Assembly: GCA_965644315.1 (NCBI GenBank)
Contig: CBFFRQ010000089.1
Location: forward strand, 62,001 to 126,000
Origin: Caecitellus pseudoparvulus
Taxonomy: Eukaryota > Bigyra: Bicosoecida
Length of the DNA stretch: 64,000 nucleotides
Direction of reading: 5' to 3'
Shown here: positions 19,701 through 29,492 of the stretch, in pieces
How positions within the stretch are numbered: the first letter of the stretch is position 1
How the letters are laid out: the number at the start of each line of letters is the position of its first letter
Notes under the pieces: model-generated
What the model saw: only the letters and a program-made list of their open reading frames with translations
What the model was told of the DNA's origin: nothing
The model's database searches: none
Program-made: the position numbers and the translations under genes

Positions 19701-21325
19701 GGCAAGGATGTCAACTCGGATGGCTTCAACGCAGGTCCCCACAATCCGTTGGCTGACACGCAGTCCTGCGCTGGCTTGAGGGCATTTGTGCTGCCGTCCT
19801 TCGAGGGGCTGAAGAACAGCCAGAGTGCGACGAGCGTGACCACACGTGAAGCACTTCGAAGCAAGGTCATGGACGGCACCATGAGCCCGATGCATGCGTA
19901 CTACCCTCGAGCGTATTTCCCGGTGGACTATGGGCGCTGGGTCGAAAGCACCGATGACTCAGTGTACACTGTCCCGTACTCTCCTCACTTCGAGCCTTAT
20001 GTCATCGTTCCCCGGTACGCCCCACTCCCAAACGCGAGCTTCATCCAGCGGGGGCTGAACAAAGCGCAGTGGGCATATCACTTGCATGCTGCTGGGTACA
20101 GCTTCACCGTGCTGCAAGGCGTGTTTTGTGTGGATGTGCCAACCGGCTTCACTGGGCAGCGACCGCGAATGGTGGGCGTGTTTGACTTGTGGGAACGTAT
20201 GTCCCAGGATTTCCATGAACACTTCGGAGTTGTCCGCTACAACCACAAGAACGTGAATGCTGTGGGGCCCTTCCTGCGCCAAGTAGCCTCCAGTCTCCCG
20301 TGGGCTGACAAGGCGGATGCGTTCATTGTGAAGCGAGGGGGGGCAAGGGTTTCTAAGGCGACTGGCGGCGGCGCCAGTGCTGATTTGGAGCGCTTGCATG
20401 GACAGCGAGTGCTTTCAGTCTATTTAAGGGTCTGTGCCCCTGATCACGAACTTGTTGCCCTCGTAGAGCACTACTGCGGGATTCCGCTTGTCAACGACGT
20501 GACAGTAAGCTCGCGTTGCGGCCAAGTGCCGCGTTGGGCGGCTGACGTGTGCCCGGCAGGGAGTGTCATGCTCGTCACGAGTGGACGCTCCAGCAAGGAC
20601 CCTGTGACGCTGAGCCAAATGCCAGCCCCTGCGTACGTGCTGCTCGTCTTTGCCTTCACGCTTACATTGTCAATGTTTTACCCACCTTCTCTTTCTCTTT
20701 CTTACAGAACTGATTGCGTCCTTCACGTTGAGGACAATGTCAAGCTCTCTGTGCAGGATATCGCGGCTCTTCATTCTGCTTGGATTCAGAACCCCAACGT
20801 GCATGTGGGCCTCAACCCTCTTTTCATTCAAGTACCATCCGTATCGGAAGATGAGTCGCAGTGGAGTGCTCACAAAGTCGACCCACTTCAGCTTGGAATC
20901 GCTTACAATTCCATGCAGCTCAACGCTTCACTTCTGCATGCAGATTGGTTGCAGCTCTTTTCCAGGTTGGACAGCGAAGTAAGGAGCGCCGGCTTGCAGC
21001 ATGTGCGCAACCCGTTGCCAGTACACGACTGCGTTTTGTCTCGCAGATCACAATTCCTAGGCATGGCTCGCCGACGTGTGAGCAAGTGTTCATTTCGTTC
21101 GTCGTCGCGCGATACAGCCAAACTCCCCCGCTCGTCGTCATCCGACAAGGACATGTTGGGAAAGGTGAGCTACGTGGCGCAGAGTTGGCTGCTGTGAACA
21201 GCTCTGCTGGCCTGCTGGATTTGATGGGTGCACTTAAAGAGTGCGGCCATGCGGCGCTGAAGCATTTCCTGGGGAACCCGTTGTTGCGAAGTACGGCGCG
21301 TGTTTTCAATGAAGTTCCATTCTAA
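16770..21325 (+). CDS. Membrane-anchored fusion glycosyltransferase: GT47, GT49 and GT64 domains
   Basis: Join 16770-20632, 20708-20978, 21047-21325 (1470 residues). Introns are 20633-20707 (GTACGT/TTACAG, phase 2, 75 nt) and 20979-21046 (GTAAGG/TCGCAG, phase 0, 68 nt). The ATG at 16770 precedes a Cys-rich basic head and an anchor at about residues 37-60. Residues 95-270 look like a degenerate GT-A fold (VVVVVDDSW; VVLLVDPFAPASAQ). An exostosin GT47 domain covers about 340-650 (LRVFVYDMPAEF; FCLALEGWWAWTPRPFESV). A GT49 domain covers about 845-1130 (LSVDRLQNLLDLV; LVLDADVVPS with DAD; FIQRGLNKAQWAYHLHAAGY). A GT64 domain covers about 1212-1470 (HVEDNVKLS; SPTCEQVFISFVVARYSQTPP; closing LGNPLLRSTARVF). 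Known EXT proteins are GT47-GT64 and LARGE is GT8-GT49; combining all three in one chain is unusual. Inferred role: Golgi polymerisation of an acidic or alternating glycan. Confidence 0.85.
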
Positions 21326-21928
21326 CGAGTCTATGGACTTCGCAAGCGTGCTTCAGAATGCAAGGCCACCCTGCCACTCGAAGCATTGGAAGGCCTGGTG
21401 CCAAGGAGCGCAGCTCCCGCTGTAGGCGTGGACCAGTCAGGTCGTCACCCACCGCAGACCTGCGTAGAACACTGACTCTGACGACACCGTTGATTGCTCA
21501 CGCCAAAGGGCTCGCGAAGTAAACAAAGAGGCCAATGTGTCAGCCCAGCTCCAGCCATCGTGGACGTACGACTTGCTTGATGAAGAGGAAGACTGTGTGG
21601 AGGCCACAACACCAATGGGTCGAACACGTACTCACTTGCTTTCCAAGAATGTGGCTAGTCTTCGTTGTATTTGACCGACAAAGTGCTGGGTAACCTGCTT
21701 GTCTGACCAAATCTTGAACTAGCGGTCACCTTGCGCACACTTGTGTGGTAATTGGTCAGAGATAGTGATACCTGGCTCAGTCAACGTGACCTACACGCCT
21801 GCAGTCAAGCTGAGCTCAAGCACCGCGTTTCTCTCCCCGGGTTTTCGTGAGTTTCAACTAGTCCTTCTGCTGCTTTTGGAGGCACCCTCTTTTGCTGTGG
21901 GACACCGGGTGCCGTCGAGTGCATTGAG
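21326..21928. other. Convergent intergenic region
   Basis: This lies between two convergent stop codons and contains only short frames. It presumably carries the two 3' untranslated regions. No terminator-like or repeat structure was recognised. Confidence 0.5.
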
Positions 21929-24316
21929 CTACACACCAAACAGTTGCCGCACTTGAAAGGTGTGCCAGCCCGAGGTTGGAGCAACTTTGGGTGGCGCATC
22001 ACGAGAGTACGGGTAGCGGCTTAGCACCTGATCTGTCGGCAGCTTTTGCCACTCCCACTCTGTTCGCATGGCCATTGCAGTTTCTGACAATGTGCTGTCC
22101 ATGTCAGCAAGCAGAGTTTCGCACCCGGCTGCCAGAGCCATGTCCGTCTGCAGCCGCAGCAGCGGTGAGCAAGCAAAGTCCGTGCCGCGACCACCTGTCG
22201 CATGCATGCAAGTCGAGAACGGATCATTGCCGCCCATGCTAGGGACTATGTCACCGAGTGACAGCAGCGAGCCGGGTAGGCGGCAGGTCGCATTCGGCGA
22301 CAAGCCGGACTCAGGTGGCCCTGCACACTGTGGTAAACGCTGCCAGGCTGCCAAAAGGGAAGGCATTGGTGTCATGACATAGATGGGGAGCCCTGCAGAG
22401 AACCGCACAAAGTGGTTCAGGAGCACGAGGGCAGAAGGCTCTCCTTCTGGCCACTTCGCGTGCTTCAGCCAACGTGCATAGAGCACGTTGCTCAAAGGTG
22501 AGCGGAGCAGAGAGTCAACCTCCGCATCTGACAGGATTTGCTTGCTCCAGTGACCATCTTGCACCCTCATCTGCGCGCTAATGCATCGCTCACTTGCGGC
22601 TGCTGACCGATTCTCATCCCTCCCTCCACCACCCATTGCTGCTGCACGACGCGCGAGCAGTTGCCCCACGCTCAGTGGCACAGCTGCAAGGAGCGGACTG
22701 AGAGAAAACACGCCAAGTGCTTGTGAAGGCCGGAGGTTCTGGCACCGGTGCTTTCCGTACTGGTCATCGCACCAGTCATATGGGAAAGAATACAGCACGC
22801 TCCGGCTGGCGTTCAAGGATCTCTCAACGCAGATTCCGTCAGGAGCTGGTCTGCAAGAATCGTCCACGGTAGCGTTGCAGTGCTGCAGTGGCTTCAGCCC
22901 ACTCCCCAGCAGCATTGGTCTTGCATACCTTTTGGCGGCAGCGATCTCTGCAATTCGATGCGAGCCTGCCCCGACAGAGAGCTCCTTGAAACCCGGTGTC
23001 TCCAGGAAAATTGCATCCAAGCCGCATTCTTTACCAGCCACAGGCATATGCTGCAGGCCCAGGGATTTGGCATTCAAAGGAGCATGAAACACGGACAACA
23101 CTCCCGCCCCAAACACGTCTTTTTGTGGGAGGGGCTTCGGCGAATGTTTGCGACCACGGTCAGAGTGGTGAGGAAGTAAAGGTTGAAAGGACAGGCGCAC
23201 ATCATACCATCCTGATCCTCGACGCCACAGCTGAAACAAGGTCGACAGAGCCTGCATCTGTGTCTTGAGCTGATTGTTTGGCCCGAAAAGGCCTGCTGCA
23301 GCTAGCAGTCTGCGTTGAGGGCGTGGCGCTGCTCGAAGGCCTTCAAGTACCCCGCTCACTTCAAGCAGTGCAGCAATGCGCTGCCCCCAGCGCTCCAATG
23401 CAGCCTGTGCGCTGCCACCTGCCGGCTGCCGTGCATGGCGCTCCGCCGCTGGCTTCAGTACGTGGGTCCGGCAGCCGTAGCTTGGGGCGAACCTCCCATA
23501 TGGCCAAGGAGAGCTCGCCGGCACCAGCTCCGCTGTGCTCCCAGGCGCAACCCAACAAGACAATGCCTGCAGCGGTGTTACACCTGTCCACGGCCACCCA
23601 CCAACCGCCTGCCCTGCCAGGTACGCTGGCAGCCACTGCCATGACGGCGCACTTCGTGTGGCCCACAGCAGCACCCGTGCCAGCCACACGCCCTCCACGC
23701 AGGCATGGCGGGAGGCCCACTGAGACCCCTGCACATCTTCACACTCGCTGAACTGCGAGCTCCCATCTCTTGCGGGGGCCTGGTACACAGTCACTCTGCT
23801 GGTGCATCGGTCTATTTCCGCAACCTCATCTGCACTCAATGACGTCCCAGCGCCCAGCACCAGGGCCAAGCTAACTCGAGTATCAGCAGCCCCACTACTG
23901 CACCATGCACTGGGCCACTTTGTGCCACTGGACGGCAGCACATGGAGCAGGACCAGTCCACCCTCCATGGCTTGTGAAGCGTTATGGTGCCACGCCGCAG
24001 GCACCAGGCCTTGTGCCAGAGACGCCCACGCAGCTGGCAGGGACGGCAAGGCAGCATGGAGAGTCGCTGTATTATTCGCATGATTACCTTTAAGCTCAGA
24101 TGACCCTCGAAGGCCATTTCCACCGAGCTCCACTTGCAGAATGTTTCCAGTGACGAACAATCCATTCACGAAAGCCAGGTGAAGGAAAACTGCACAGGCG
24201 GCCAGAAGCCAGCACCAAAAGTAGCGGATAGAAGTGCTCCGTTTGACGCTTTCAAGACTAGCGGAGCTGCTTGCGTTGGGCGAAAGCGCTGATGGTGCCT
24301 GTGGCGCCTCTGGCAT
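21929..24316 (-). CDS. Type II membrane protein, fucosyltransferase-like
   Basis: Single-exon frame of 795 residues, starting at the ATG at 24316-24314; the frame is open 13 codons further, but only with a TTG. An anchor lies at about residues 31-50 (WLLAACAVFLHLAFV), followed by a stem with several N-glycosylation sites. GLFGPNNQLKTQMQ near residue 342 resembles the GPNNQ nucleotide-sugar motif of O-fucosyltransferases. Near the C terminus, LLADMDSTLSETAMAMR resembles their closing Ser-x-x-Ser...Arg segment. Between these, VDDSCRPAPDGICVERSLNA and other Cys-rich stretches have no family I know. No HxRRGD motif is evident, so the assignment is tentative. It converges on the GT47-GT49-GT64 gene, consistent with a Golgi glycan role. 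Alternative: an unrelated lumenal glycosyltransferase of GT-B fold. Confidence 0.5.
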   Translation of the reverse strand: MPEAPQAPSALSPNASSSASLESVKRSTSIRYFWCWLLAACAVFLHLAFVNGLFVTGNILQVELGGNGLRGSSELKGNHANNTATLHAALPSLPAAWASLAQGLVPAAWHHNASQAMEGGLVLLHVLPSSGTKWPSAWCSSGAADTRVSLALVLGAGTSLSADEVAEIDRCTSRVTVYQAPARDGSSQFSECEDVQGSQWASRHACVEGVWLARVLLWATRSAPSWQWLPAYLAGQAVGGWPWTGVTPLQALSCWVAPGSTAELVPASSPWPYGRFAPSYGCRTHVLKPAAERHARQPAGGSAQAALERWGQRIAALLEVSGVLEGLRAAPRPQRRLLAAAGLFGPNNQLKTQMQALSTLFQLWRRGSGWYDVRLSFQPLLPHHSDRGRKHSPKPLPQKDVFGAGVLSVFHAPLNAKSLGLQHMPVAGKECGLDAIFLETPGFKELSVGAGSHRIAEIAAAKRYARPMLLGSGLKPLQHCNATVDDSCRPAPDGICVERSLNASRSVLYSFPYDWCDDQYGKHRCQNLRPSQALGVFSLSPLLAAVPLSVGQLLARRAAAMGGGGRDENRSAAASERCISAQMRVQDGHWSKQILSDAEVDSLLRSPLSNVLYARWLKHAKWPEGEPSALVLLNHFVRFSAGLPIYVMTPMPSLLAAWQRLPQCAGPPESGLSPNATCRLPGSLLSLGDIVPSMGGNDPFSTCMHATGGRGTDFACSPLLRLQTDMALAAGCETLLADMDSTLSETAMAMRTEWEWQKLPTDQVLSRYPYSRDAPPKVAPTSGWHTFQVRQLFGV

Positions 24317-24460
24317 CCCACCTCCAAATGCGAAGCCGGCAACTTCCCCGCCCAATTGAAGAAAACTGCCAACGACTTAGACGAACAGGGTCTGTTGTAG
24401 AGATCACAACGCCCAAATGCAAGATAATGAATGACATGTGTGTACATTGGTAGGATGTCA

Positions 24461-24540
24461 GGGGTGTCCGGCAGCAAGCAGCCGAAGGCCCCCTTCAACC
24501 GGACACCCAAGGATCGGGGAACTGGCCATTGGCCAGGCCA
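24461..24540. repeat. Dispersed GGGTGTCCGG fold-back element
   Basis: GGGGTGTCCGG at 24461-24471 pairs with CCGGACACCC at 24499-24508 around CAGCAAGCAGCCGAAGGCCC-type sequence. GGGAACTGGCC and the CTGGCCATTGGCCAG stem (24522-24536) follow. The reverse complement aligns in the same order with the elements at 3753-3852 and 6602-6701, which proves a dispersed family outside the inverted duplication. It lies in the gap 24317-24719, upstream of the preceding minus-strand gene and downstream of the next one. Confidence 0.75.
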
Positions 24541-24719
24541 AATGGGCCAAAAAATTCCTAACATGGCCCTGGTTTTGCGCTAATAGCTGCTGGGGGATGT
24601 TGTGAGAGTACAGGGGTGGTGGGCGAGCCACATACTGCTACCCGCCACATACAAAGAATGCACAGCCATGCAGGGAGACGCGAGCGCCGCACTCAGTGCA
24701 CACGATGTGACAGCTCCAC

Positions 24720-27700
24720 CTAGCTTGTCGCCTGGCCTGTCGCGCCCAGCCTGCCGCTTCGCACAGTGCTGCGTTTCAGGGGGCTAGGCGTATGGCTTGT
24801 CGCGGGGGGGGACGGTCCTCCTTCACTCTGCAGTTCTACCCCACCCACTGCCTCATGCGCCATTGGCGAGGGCGTTTCAGGCAGTTGCTTGGCATGGCCG
24901 TCCACTTCACCTCCCGCTGCGGCCTGGTCTGCTCCTGTGCTTCCACCCCCTGCCACTCGTGGCAGGCCCACGTGCAGCATGGTCACTGCTGAGGCAGCAG
25001 CGGAAGAAACGCGCCGCAGGGCATCTCGCGCCCCAAGCAGAAGCCTGTTGAGCTCGTGGAGGAAGTTCTGCACTCGGGGGTGTCCGGCAGCAACCTGGTC
25101 TGAGGTCGCATGTGCACCTTGCGCGCCGCCTTTGACCAACGCCCCCGCATGCACCTGGCCTGAGGAGGGATGCTCCCGAGCAAACTCTAACAGGGACACC
25201 CACACATGGCCTTTCACTTCGTGATATCGCTCTGCTGCTGCTGCAATCGCTGCACTGCGGGAGGTGGCTGTGTGCGTGGCGAGGGTGGAGGCTGGTCGGC
25301 GCTCGGCGGCGTCTTCTCCGGCGTAGGCAGCGAGGGTGGCCCAGGGCACGATCTGAGATCGCAGTTTGCCACTGTGACTTTCTTCCACCGCATCATCTGG
25401 GTGTCGTTCACCGCCCTCTGCATCAGCATCTGCCTCCGGCCACAGCTGCTTGGCAAGTGGTGTGGTTCTGGCTGTTTGCCCGGCGCTACGGCTCTCTTGG
25501 GCCGGAGGCGCTCCCTGTGCTGCCACCTGATCAAATGCGTGCGAGTGTGCCGCATATGCGGCTTGGGGGCTGCCGGGTGCACATGGTGCTTTCGGCGTTT
25601 GAGTTGTTGCAGCACCAGGCACAGGGCACGAGCTGCTGGCGGCATCACGGAGCCCACTCCTCCCCGGTGACGCGCCCTGCTCTGCCCCGGGAGCTGGGGG
25701 ACTAGAATCCGCCTTCCTCGCACCTTCAACCCCAATAGTTGGACTGCACAGGCCACTTGAAGTCGACACAGGCCCCCTCAAGCCGTACGCGCGGAGGGAC
25801 TGGGAGGGGATGGGACTGACTGGCGCCAGAGCAGAGCCACAGCCCGTGGGCGGCAGACCAGTTCCCACCCCCGTCGCACTGCCAAGTGATGATGGGGGTG
25901 CGAGGATACCCTGTGGGAAGCTCAATGCGGCGGCGGCGGCGTGTGTGAGGGGGATGCGGAAATGCCGCGCGGCAGTCATGGCCAGGCTTAGTGCAGAGTC
26001 CAGGCGCTTCACTTCGCGCAGCACGCCACTGACACGGTTAGCCGTGGCAGCGAGCAACTCTTCTCTGAACTTCCGCATGGTGTCTTGGGCATTGCGCTGC
26101 CATCCCAGCAGACTCGCCACTTTCTTGTCAGCCATGCCGAGTTGCCCTTCTGCTGCATGCCGCGCCGCGGTGGCATCGGCCAGGGCGTCTGCCAGGCTGC
26201 GATTCCGGGCTTTGGCATCTGCCAGGGCACCCTCCAGTGTGCCCACACTGCCCGCGAGTCGCGCCACTTCGCCCTCTAAGCGAGTAACCTCTGCCTCGTG
26301 CCCTTCATTTTCCGCACGCAGGCGGGTCACCTCCGCTGCCTGGCGCCCCAATTCTCGCCGCCCCCGGTCCAGATCGGAGGACAGCTCCTGCACCCTGGCA
26401 GAGGCGTCTTGCAGCGCGGCACGTGTGCCTTCGTGGCTCTGTTGCTCCTGCTGCAGCAGGCCCTTCCACCGCCGCTCCACACGTTGCGCCTGAGGCTCTG
26501 TCGCCACCTCCCCCGTCAAGCGCTTCAGCTGTTCCTGCAACAGGGCCACTGCCTGCGTCTGCGCCTGCACTTGGGAAGAGAGCAGTTTCACCCGGTCATT
26601 CGACGCGTCCCGTTCTGCCTCTGCCTCGGAGCGTGCGACCTGCTCCGCCTCCAGCAGCGCCGTCGCCGAAGCATGCTGTGTCGTGAGCGCTTCCAGGCGG
26701 CGTGCCCGCTCCCCTGCAGCGGCCTTGGCGGCTGCCAGTGCCGCAGTGAGGGAGGACACTTCCCCACTCAGCGCATCCACGCTCTGCTGCAGTGCGCGAG
26801 TGCGTTCCGCCTCCCGCTCCGCCGCCCTCTCCTTCCACCCCTGCAGTTCCGCCACTTGCTGCCGCGACCGCCGCAGATAAGCGCGCACTGCCTGCAGAGT
26901 GTGCTCTGCTCGGCTCTGCGCCTCTGCCGCTCGTTGCACAGCCGATGTCGCCTCTTGCACCTGCCCAGCGGTGCTCACGCGCACGCTGTCGGTTTCTTTC
27001 CTCGCCGCGCGGGCCGCCTCTTGCGCAGCGATCATGCGCTCCCGCAGGGCCAGCATTTGGTCACGTGTCTGTGCCAGGGTGGACTGCAGGCTCTGCACCC
27101 GCTGCCGAAGAGCAGTGACGTACAAGTCACCGCCGCCGCCACCGCCGCCGCCGATTGGGTTCGGGAGTGGAGACAGGGGGGTGGCCGCAGCAGCGAAGGA
27201 GGGGGAGGTGGGTGCGAGTGCCCCGCCTGGGCCCGCACTGAGGGGGCCTCCGCCGCCCCCACTGGTGTCCACACGGAGCCCCATCTGGGCCAAGATTGCG
27301 TCAGCAGCCTGGGCTGTGTCACCGTCGGTTGCGTGTGTGCTGGCGCCCACGGCGGATTCCACGCAGGCCACGCGCGCATGGGAGTCAGTCACTTCTTCAG
27401 AAGCCCCGGGCGCAGCGCCCTCTGCAGGGCGTGCACGCTCCACCCCCCCCTCTGGCTGCCTGTCGTGAACAGCGTGCTGGCCCTCCACGCGCTCGACGTC
27501 ACTGCCCACAACACCACCCCTACCCCCAGCTGGTGCCACTTGCCTGCCACCCGACACAGCTGAGCTTGGAGCCCCCGCAGCAGCCTGCGCTTGACTTTGC
27601 ACGAGGGCTTGCTGCGTCAATGCCAGGCGTTGGGCAGTGGCTTGAGCCCGCCGCGCCAAGGCCAGTCGAGCGGCAGCCTCTGCCTCTGCAGCGTTACGCT

Positions 27701-29123
27701 GGGTGGTCAGCTCGCGCTCCATGCCGAGCTGCGTGTGCTGCAAGGCGGCGAGCTGTTCACGCAAGGCGGCAATGTCAGCGTGTGCCTGCCTCAACTCCCC
27801 ATCACGCTGCGCCAGGCTGACTCGGCAGCTCTGCAGTGCATCGGCCTCCGCCTGGGCTTGTCGCTGCCACGCCTCGGCAGTGCTGGTGGCTTCGGCCAAC
27901 TCTCCCCGGCAGGCGGCGAGGCTGCTCAGCGCCTCGCCATGCCGCCCCTGCGCCCCGCCCAGCCTCTGTCGCAGCTCGTCGGCGGCCGCCTCGGCTGCAG
28001 CGGTGCGAAGGCGGTGCAAGTGCAATGACGTCTCCACTGCAGCCAGCACCGTGTCCCACCTGTGCCGGTCCGCGTTGAACTGCGCTACCAGTGTCCGGCG
28101 GCTTTGCGTGGCGCCCAGAGGAGAGTGACTCGTCGCTGAGTCGCTGTCAGCCGTAGGCGAGTCACTGGGTGCAGGCACTGACCCACTGTGGCCAAGCGCC
28201 GTCGGCGTCGGGGCTGCACCCAGGTCGGGCACAGACGACAGCGCGGGTCCCTCCTCGCCGCCCCCCAAGCCCCCCGCCTGTGCCAATGCTGCCGTGCCAG
28301 GCATAACAACCGCACTGCCGGGTTCGGCGTGATGTGCCAGTGATGCGGCGAGCAGGTCCACCAGCTTGGCTGTCGACAGCGCCTCAGCGTCGCTGGCAAA
28401 TGCCAGCACGCCCCCGTTGGAGTCCGGGGCGGGCAGGGGCTTGTGAGGGCGCGGAGAGGGCTTTGTTCCGTGCTTTGCGTCATCTGGGGTGCGCGAAGAA
28501 CCGGAGCCACGCCCGTGTTGTGCGGAAGAGTCAGGACCACCTGAACGTCCCATGCCCCTGCTTCCTGCTGCGTTGAGGCCGGTGACTCCAACTGCACTGC
28601 GCCGATTCAGACGGGCTTTGTGAAGAGGTGACGTCTGTTGACTGTCATGCGCATGCTTTGACTGGCTCGGCGCGCTGCGCTGTTGCAGAGGCACTGGACG
28701 GGGTGTGGTGGGTGGGTCTCGTTGCGCCCCCTGGACCGGGCGGCTGTGCTGCTGCGTGCGCAGCCAAGGAGCAGTTGCACCCCACGCTACTTGCAAACGG
28801 GCAGGTGTGATGAATGCCTGCGTCGTGGACTGGCCGGGGGATGACTGCCGATGGCGTGGGCGGCGGGGCCGTGTCGCCGGCGCTGAGGCTGGTCGCTGTG
28901 CGACACGCAGGGCAGGCTTGCCTTCTGGCGGTGCTGGCCTGCACGGCACTGACGGGCGTGAAGAGGCCAGCGCCGTAATACGCCGCGCTGCCTCTTCTAG
29001 CTGGGCAGGCAGCGTGCCGTACACTGCTGCGGTGGTGGCGTGGTGAAGGGCGCCGGGCTGGTGAGCAGGGGCTGGCTTGGCCCGACAGCGGCTTCGGCGC
29101 CTGCTGTCGAGTGCGCCCTGCAT
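24720..29123 (-). CDS. Long coiled-coil protein with low-complexity ends
   Basis: One open frame of 1467 residues. The ATG at 29123-29121 is the first in frame; upstream only GTG extends it. Residues 1-340 are basic and Pro/Ser/Gln-rich, consistent with disorder. About 350-1010 is almost continuous alpha-helical coiled coil with Arg/Glu/Ala/Gln heptads, interrupted near 560-670 by a Gly-rich loop including a GGGGGGGG tract. The C-terminal third mixes Ala-rich disorder with a helical segment (VQNFLHELNRLLLGARDALR). There is no signal peptide, membrane span or catalytic motif. This architecture is common in centrosomal, ciliary and Golgi tethering proteins, but I recognise no specific family. 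Introns of length divisible by three could hide in the low-complexity parts. It is divergent from the channel gene at 29493. Confidence 0.65.
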   Translation of the reverse strand: MQGALDSRRRSRCRAKPAPAHQPGALHHATTAAVYGTLPAQLEEAARRITALASSRPSVPCRPAPPEGKPALRVAQRPASAPATRPRRPRHRQSSPGQSTTQAFITPARLQVAWGATAPWLRTQQHSRPVQGAQRDPPTTPRPVPLQQRSAPSQSKHAHDSQQTSPLHKARLNRRSAVGVTGLNAAGSRGMGRSGGPDSSAQHGRGSGSSRTPDDAKHGTKPSPRPHKPLPAPDSNGGVLAFASDAEALSTAKLVDLLAASLAHHAEPGSAVVMPGTAALAQAGGLGGGEEGPALSSVPDLGAAPTPTALGHSGSVPAPSDSPTADSDSATSHSPLGATQSRRTLVAQFNADRHRWDTVLAAVETSLHLHRLRTAAAEAAADELRQRLGGAQGRHGEALSSLAACRGELAEATSTAEAWQRQAQAEADALQSCRVSLAQRDGELRQAHADIAALREQLAALQHTQLGMERELTTQRNAAEAEAAARLALARRAQATAQRLALTQQALVQSQAQAAAGAPSSAVSGGRQVAPAGGRGGVVGSDVERVEGQHAVHDRQPEGGVERARPAEGAAPGASEEVTDSHARVACVESAVGASTHATDGDTAQAADAILAQMGLRVDTSGGGGGPLSAGPGGALAPTSPSFAAAATPLSPLPNPIGGGGGGGGDLYVTALRQRVQSLQSTLAQTRDQMLALRERMIAAQEAARAARKETDSVRVSTAGQVQEATSAVQRAAEAQSRAEHTLQAVRAYLRRSRQQVAELQGWKERAAEREAERTRALQQSVDALSGEVSSLTAALAAAKAAAGERARRLEALTTQHASATALLEAEQVARSEAEAERDASNDRVKLLSSQVQAQTQAVALLQEQLKRLTGEVATEPQAQRVERRWKGLLQQEQQSHEGTRAALQDASARVQELSSDLDRGRRELGRQAAEVTRLRAENEGHEAEVTRLEGEVARLAGSVGTLEGALADAKARNRSLADALADATAARHAAEGQLGMADKKVASLLGWQRNAQDTMRKFREELLAATANRVSGVLREVKRLDSALSLAMTAARHFRIPLTHAAAAALSFPQGILAPPSSLGSATGVGTGLPPTGCGSALAPVSPIPSQSLRAYGLRGPVSTSSGLCSPTIGVEGARKADSSPPAPGAEQGASPGRSGLRDAASSSCPVPGAATTQTPKAPCAPGSPQAAYAAHSHAFDQVAAQGAPPAQESRSAGQTARTTPLAKQLWPEADADAEGGERHPDDAVEESHSGKLRSQIVPWATLAAYAGEDAAERRPASTLATHTATSRSAAIAAAAERYHEVKGHVWVSLLEFAREHPSSGQVHAGALVKGGAQGAHATSDQVAAGHPRVQNFLHELNRLLLGARDALRRVSSAAASAVTMLHVGLPRVAGGGSTGADQAAAGGEVDGHAKQLPETPSPMAHEAVGGVELQSEGGPSPPATSHTPSPLKRSTVRSGRLGATGQATS

Positions 29124-29492
29124 GCCGCTGAGGAGACAGACCACCGCGTAGAAGCCTTAAGGTGGCTTAGTGCGTCGGCGTATCTCGCTCTCAAACAGCG
29201 CCGTGGGCGCAGAGCTGGACGTGCATGAAATTTGTCGCTCAGCCAACACATGCACACACAGCCGGTCTCAATGCGCAACCCGTTCACATTCACCCGGATA
29301 GCCAAATTGCGATAGAATCACACAGCCCTCACCCTCCCATCTTGTTTCCACTTTGCCACAACGCCTGAGCACCAGCCTTGGGTCGCTGGAGGTTACAACG
29401 AAGCGCAGCGTTTCAGACGCGTTTCCACGCAACGCTGCGTTTTTCGCCCGCGCAGCTCGACGCCGCGCAGCCCGTCCACCCCCCTTTCCAAA
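29124..29492. promoter_or_regulatory. Shared upstream region of two divergent genes
   Basis: These 369 bp separate the start codons of the minus-strand coiled-coil gene and the plus-strand channel gene and must hold both promoters. No TATA box or repeated motif stands out. GCGATAGAATCACACAGCCC near 29309 is the most AT-rich part. Confidence 0.4.

Noticed and set aside
21165-21201. Possible third intron (GTGAGC...AACAG, 37 nt) in the GT47-GT49-GT64 gene
   Set aside because: Removing it brings a stop within eight codons and loses the conserved GT64 end; reading through keeps GNPLLRSTARV.
25074-25088. GGGTGTCCGGCAG match inside the coiled-coil gene
   Set aside because: It has no paired arm and no flanking modules, so it is treated as chance coding sequence rather than another fold-back element.
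26298-27563. Plus-strand frame of 421 codons opposite the coiled-coil gene
   Set aside because: Its Arg/His/Pro/Leu-rich text has no domain signature, while the minus strand gives continuous coiled coil.
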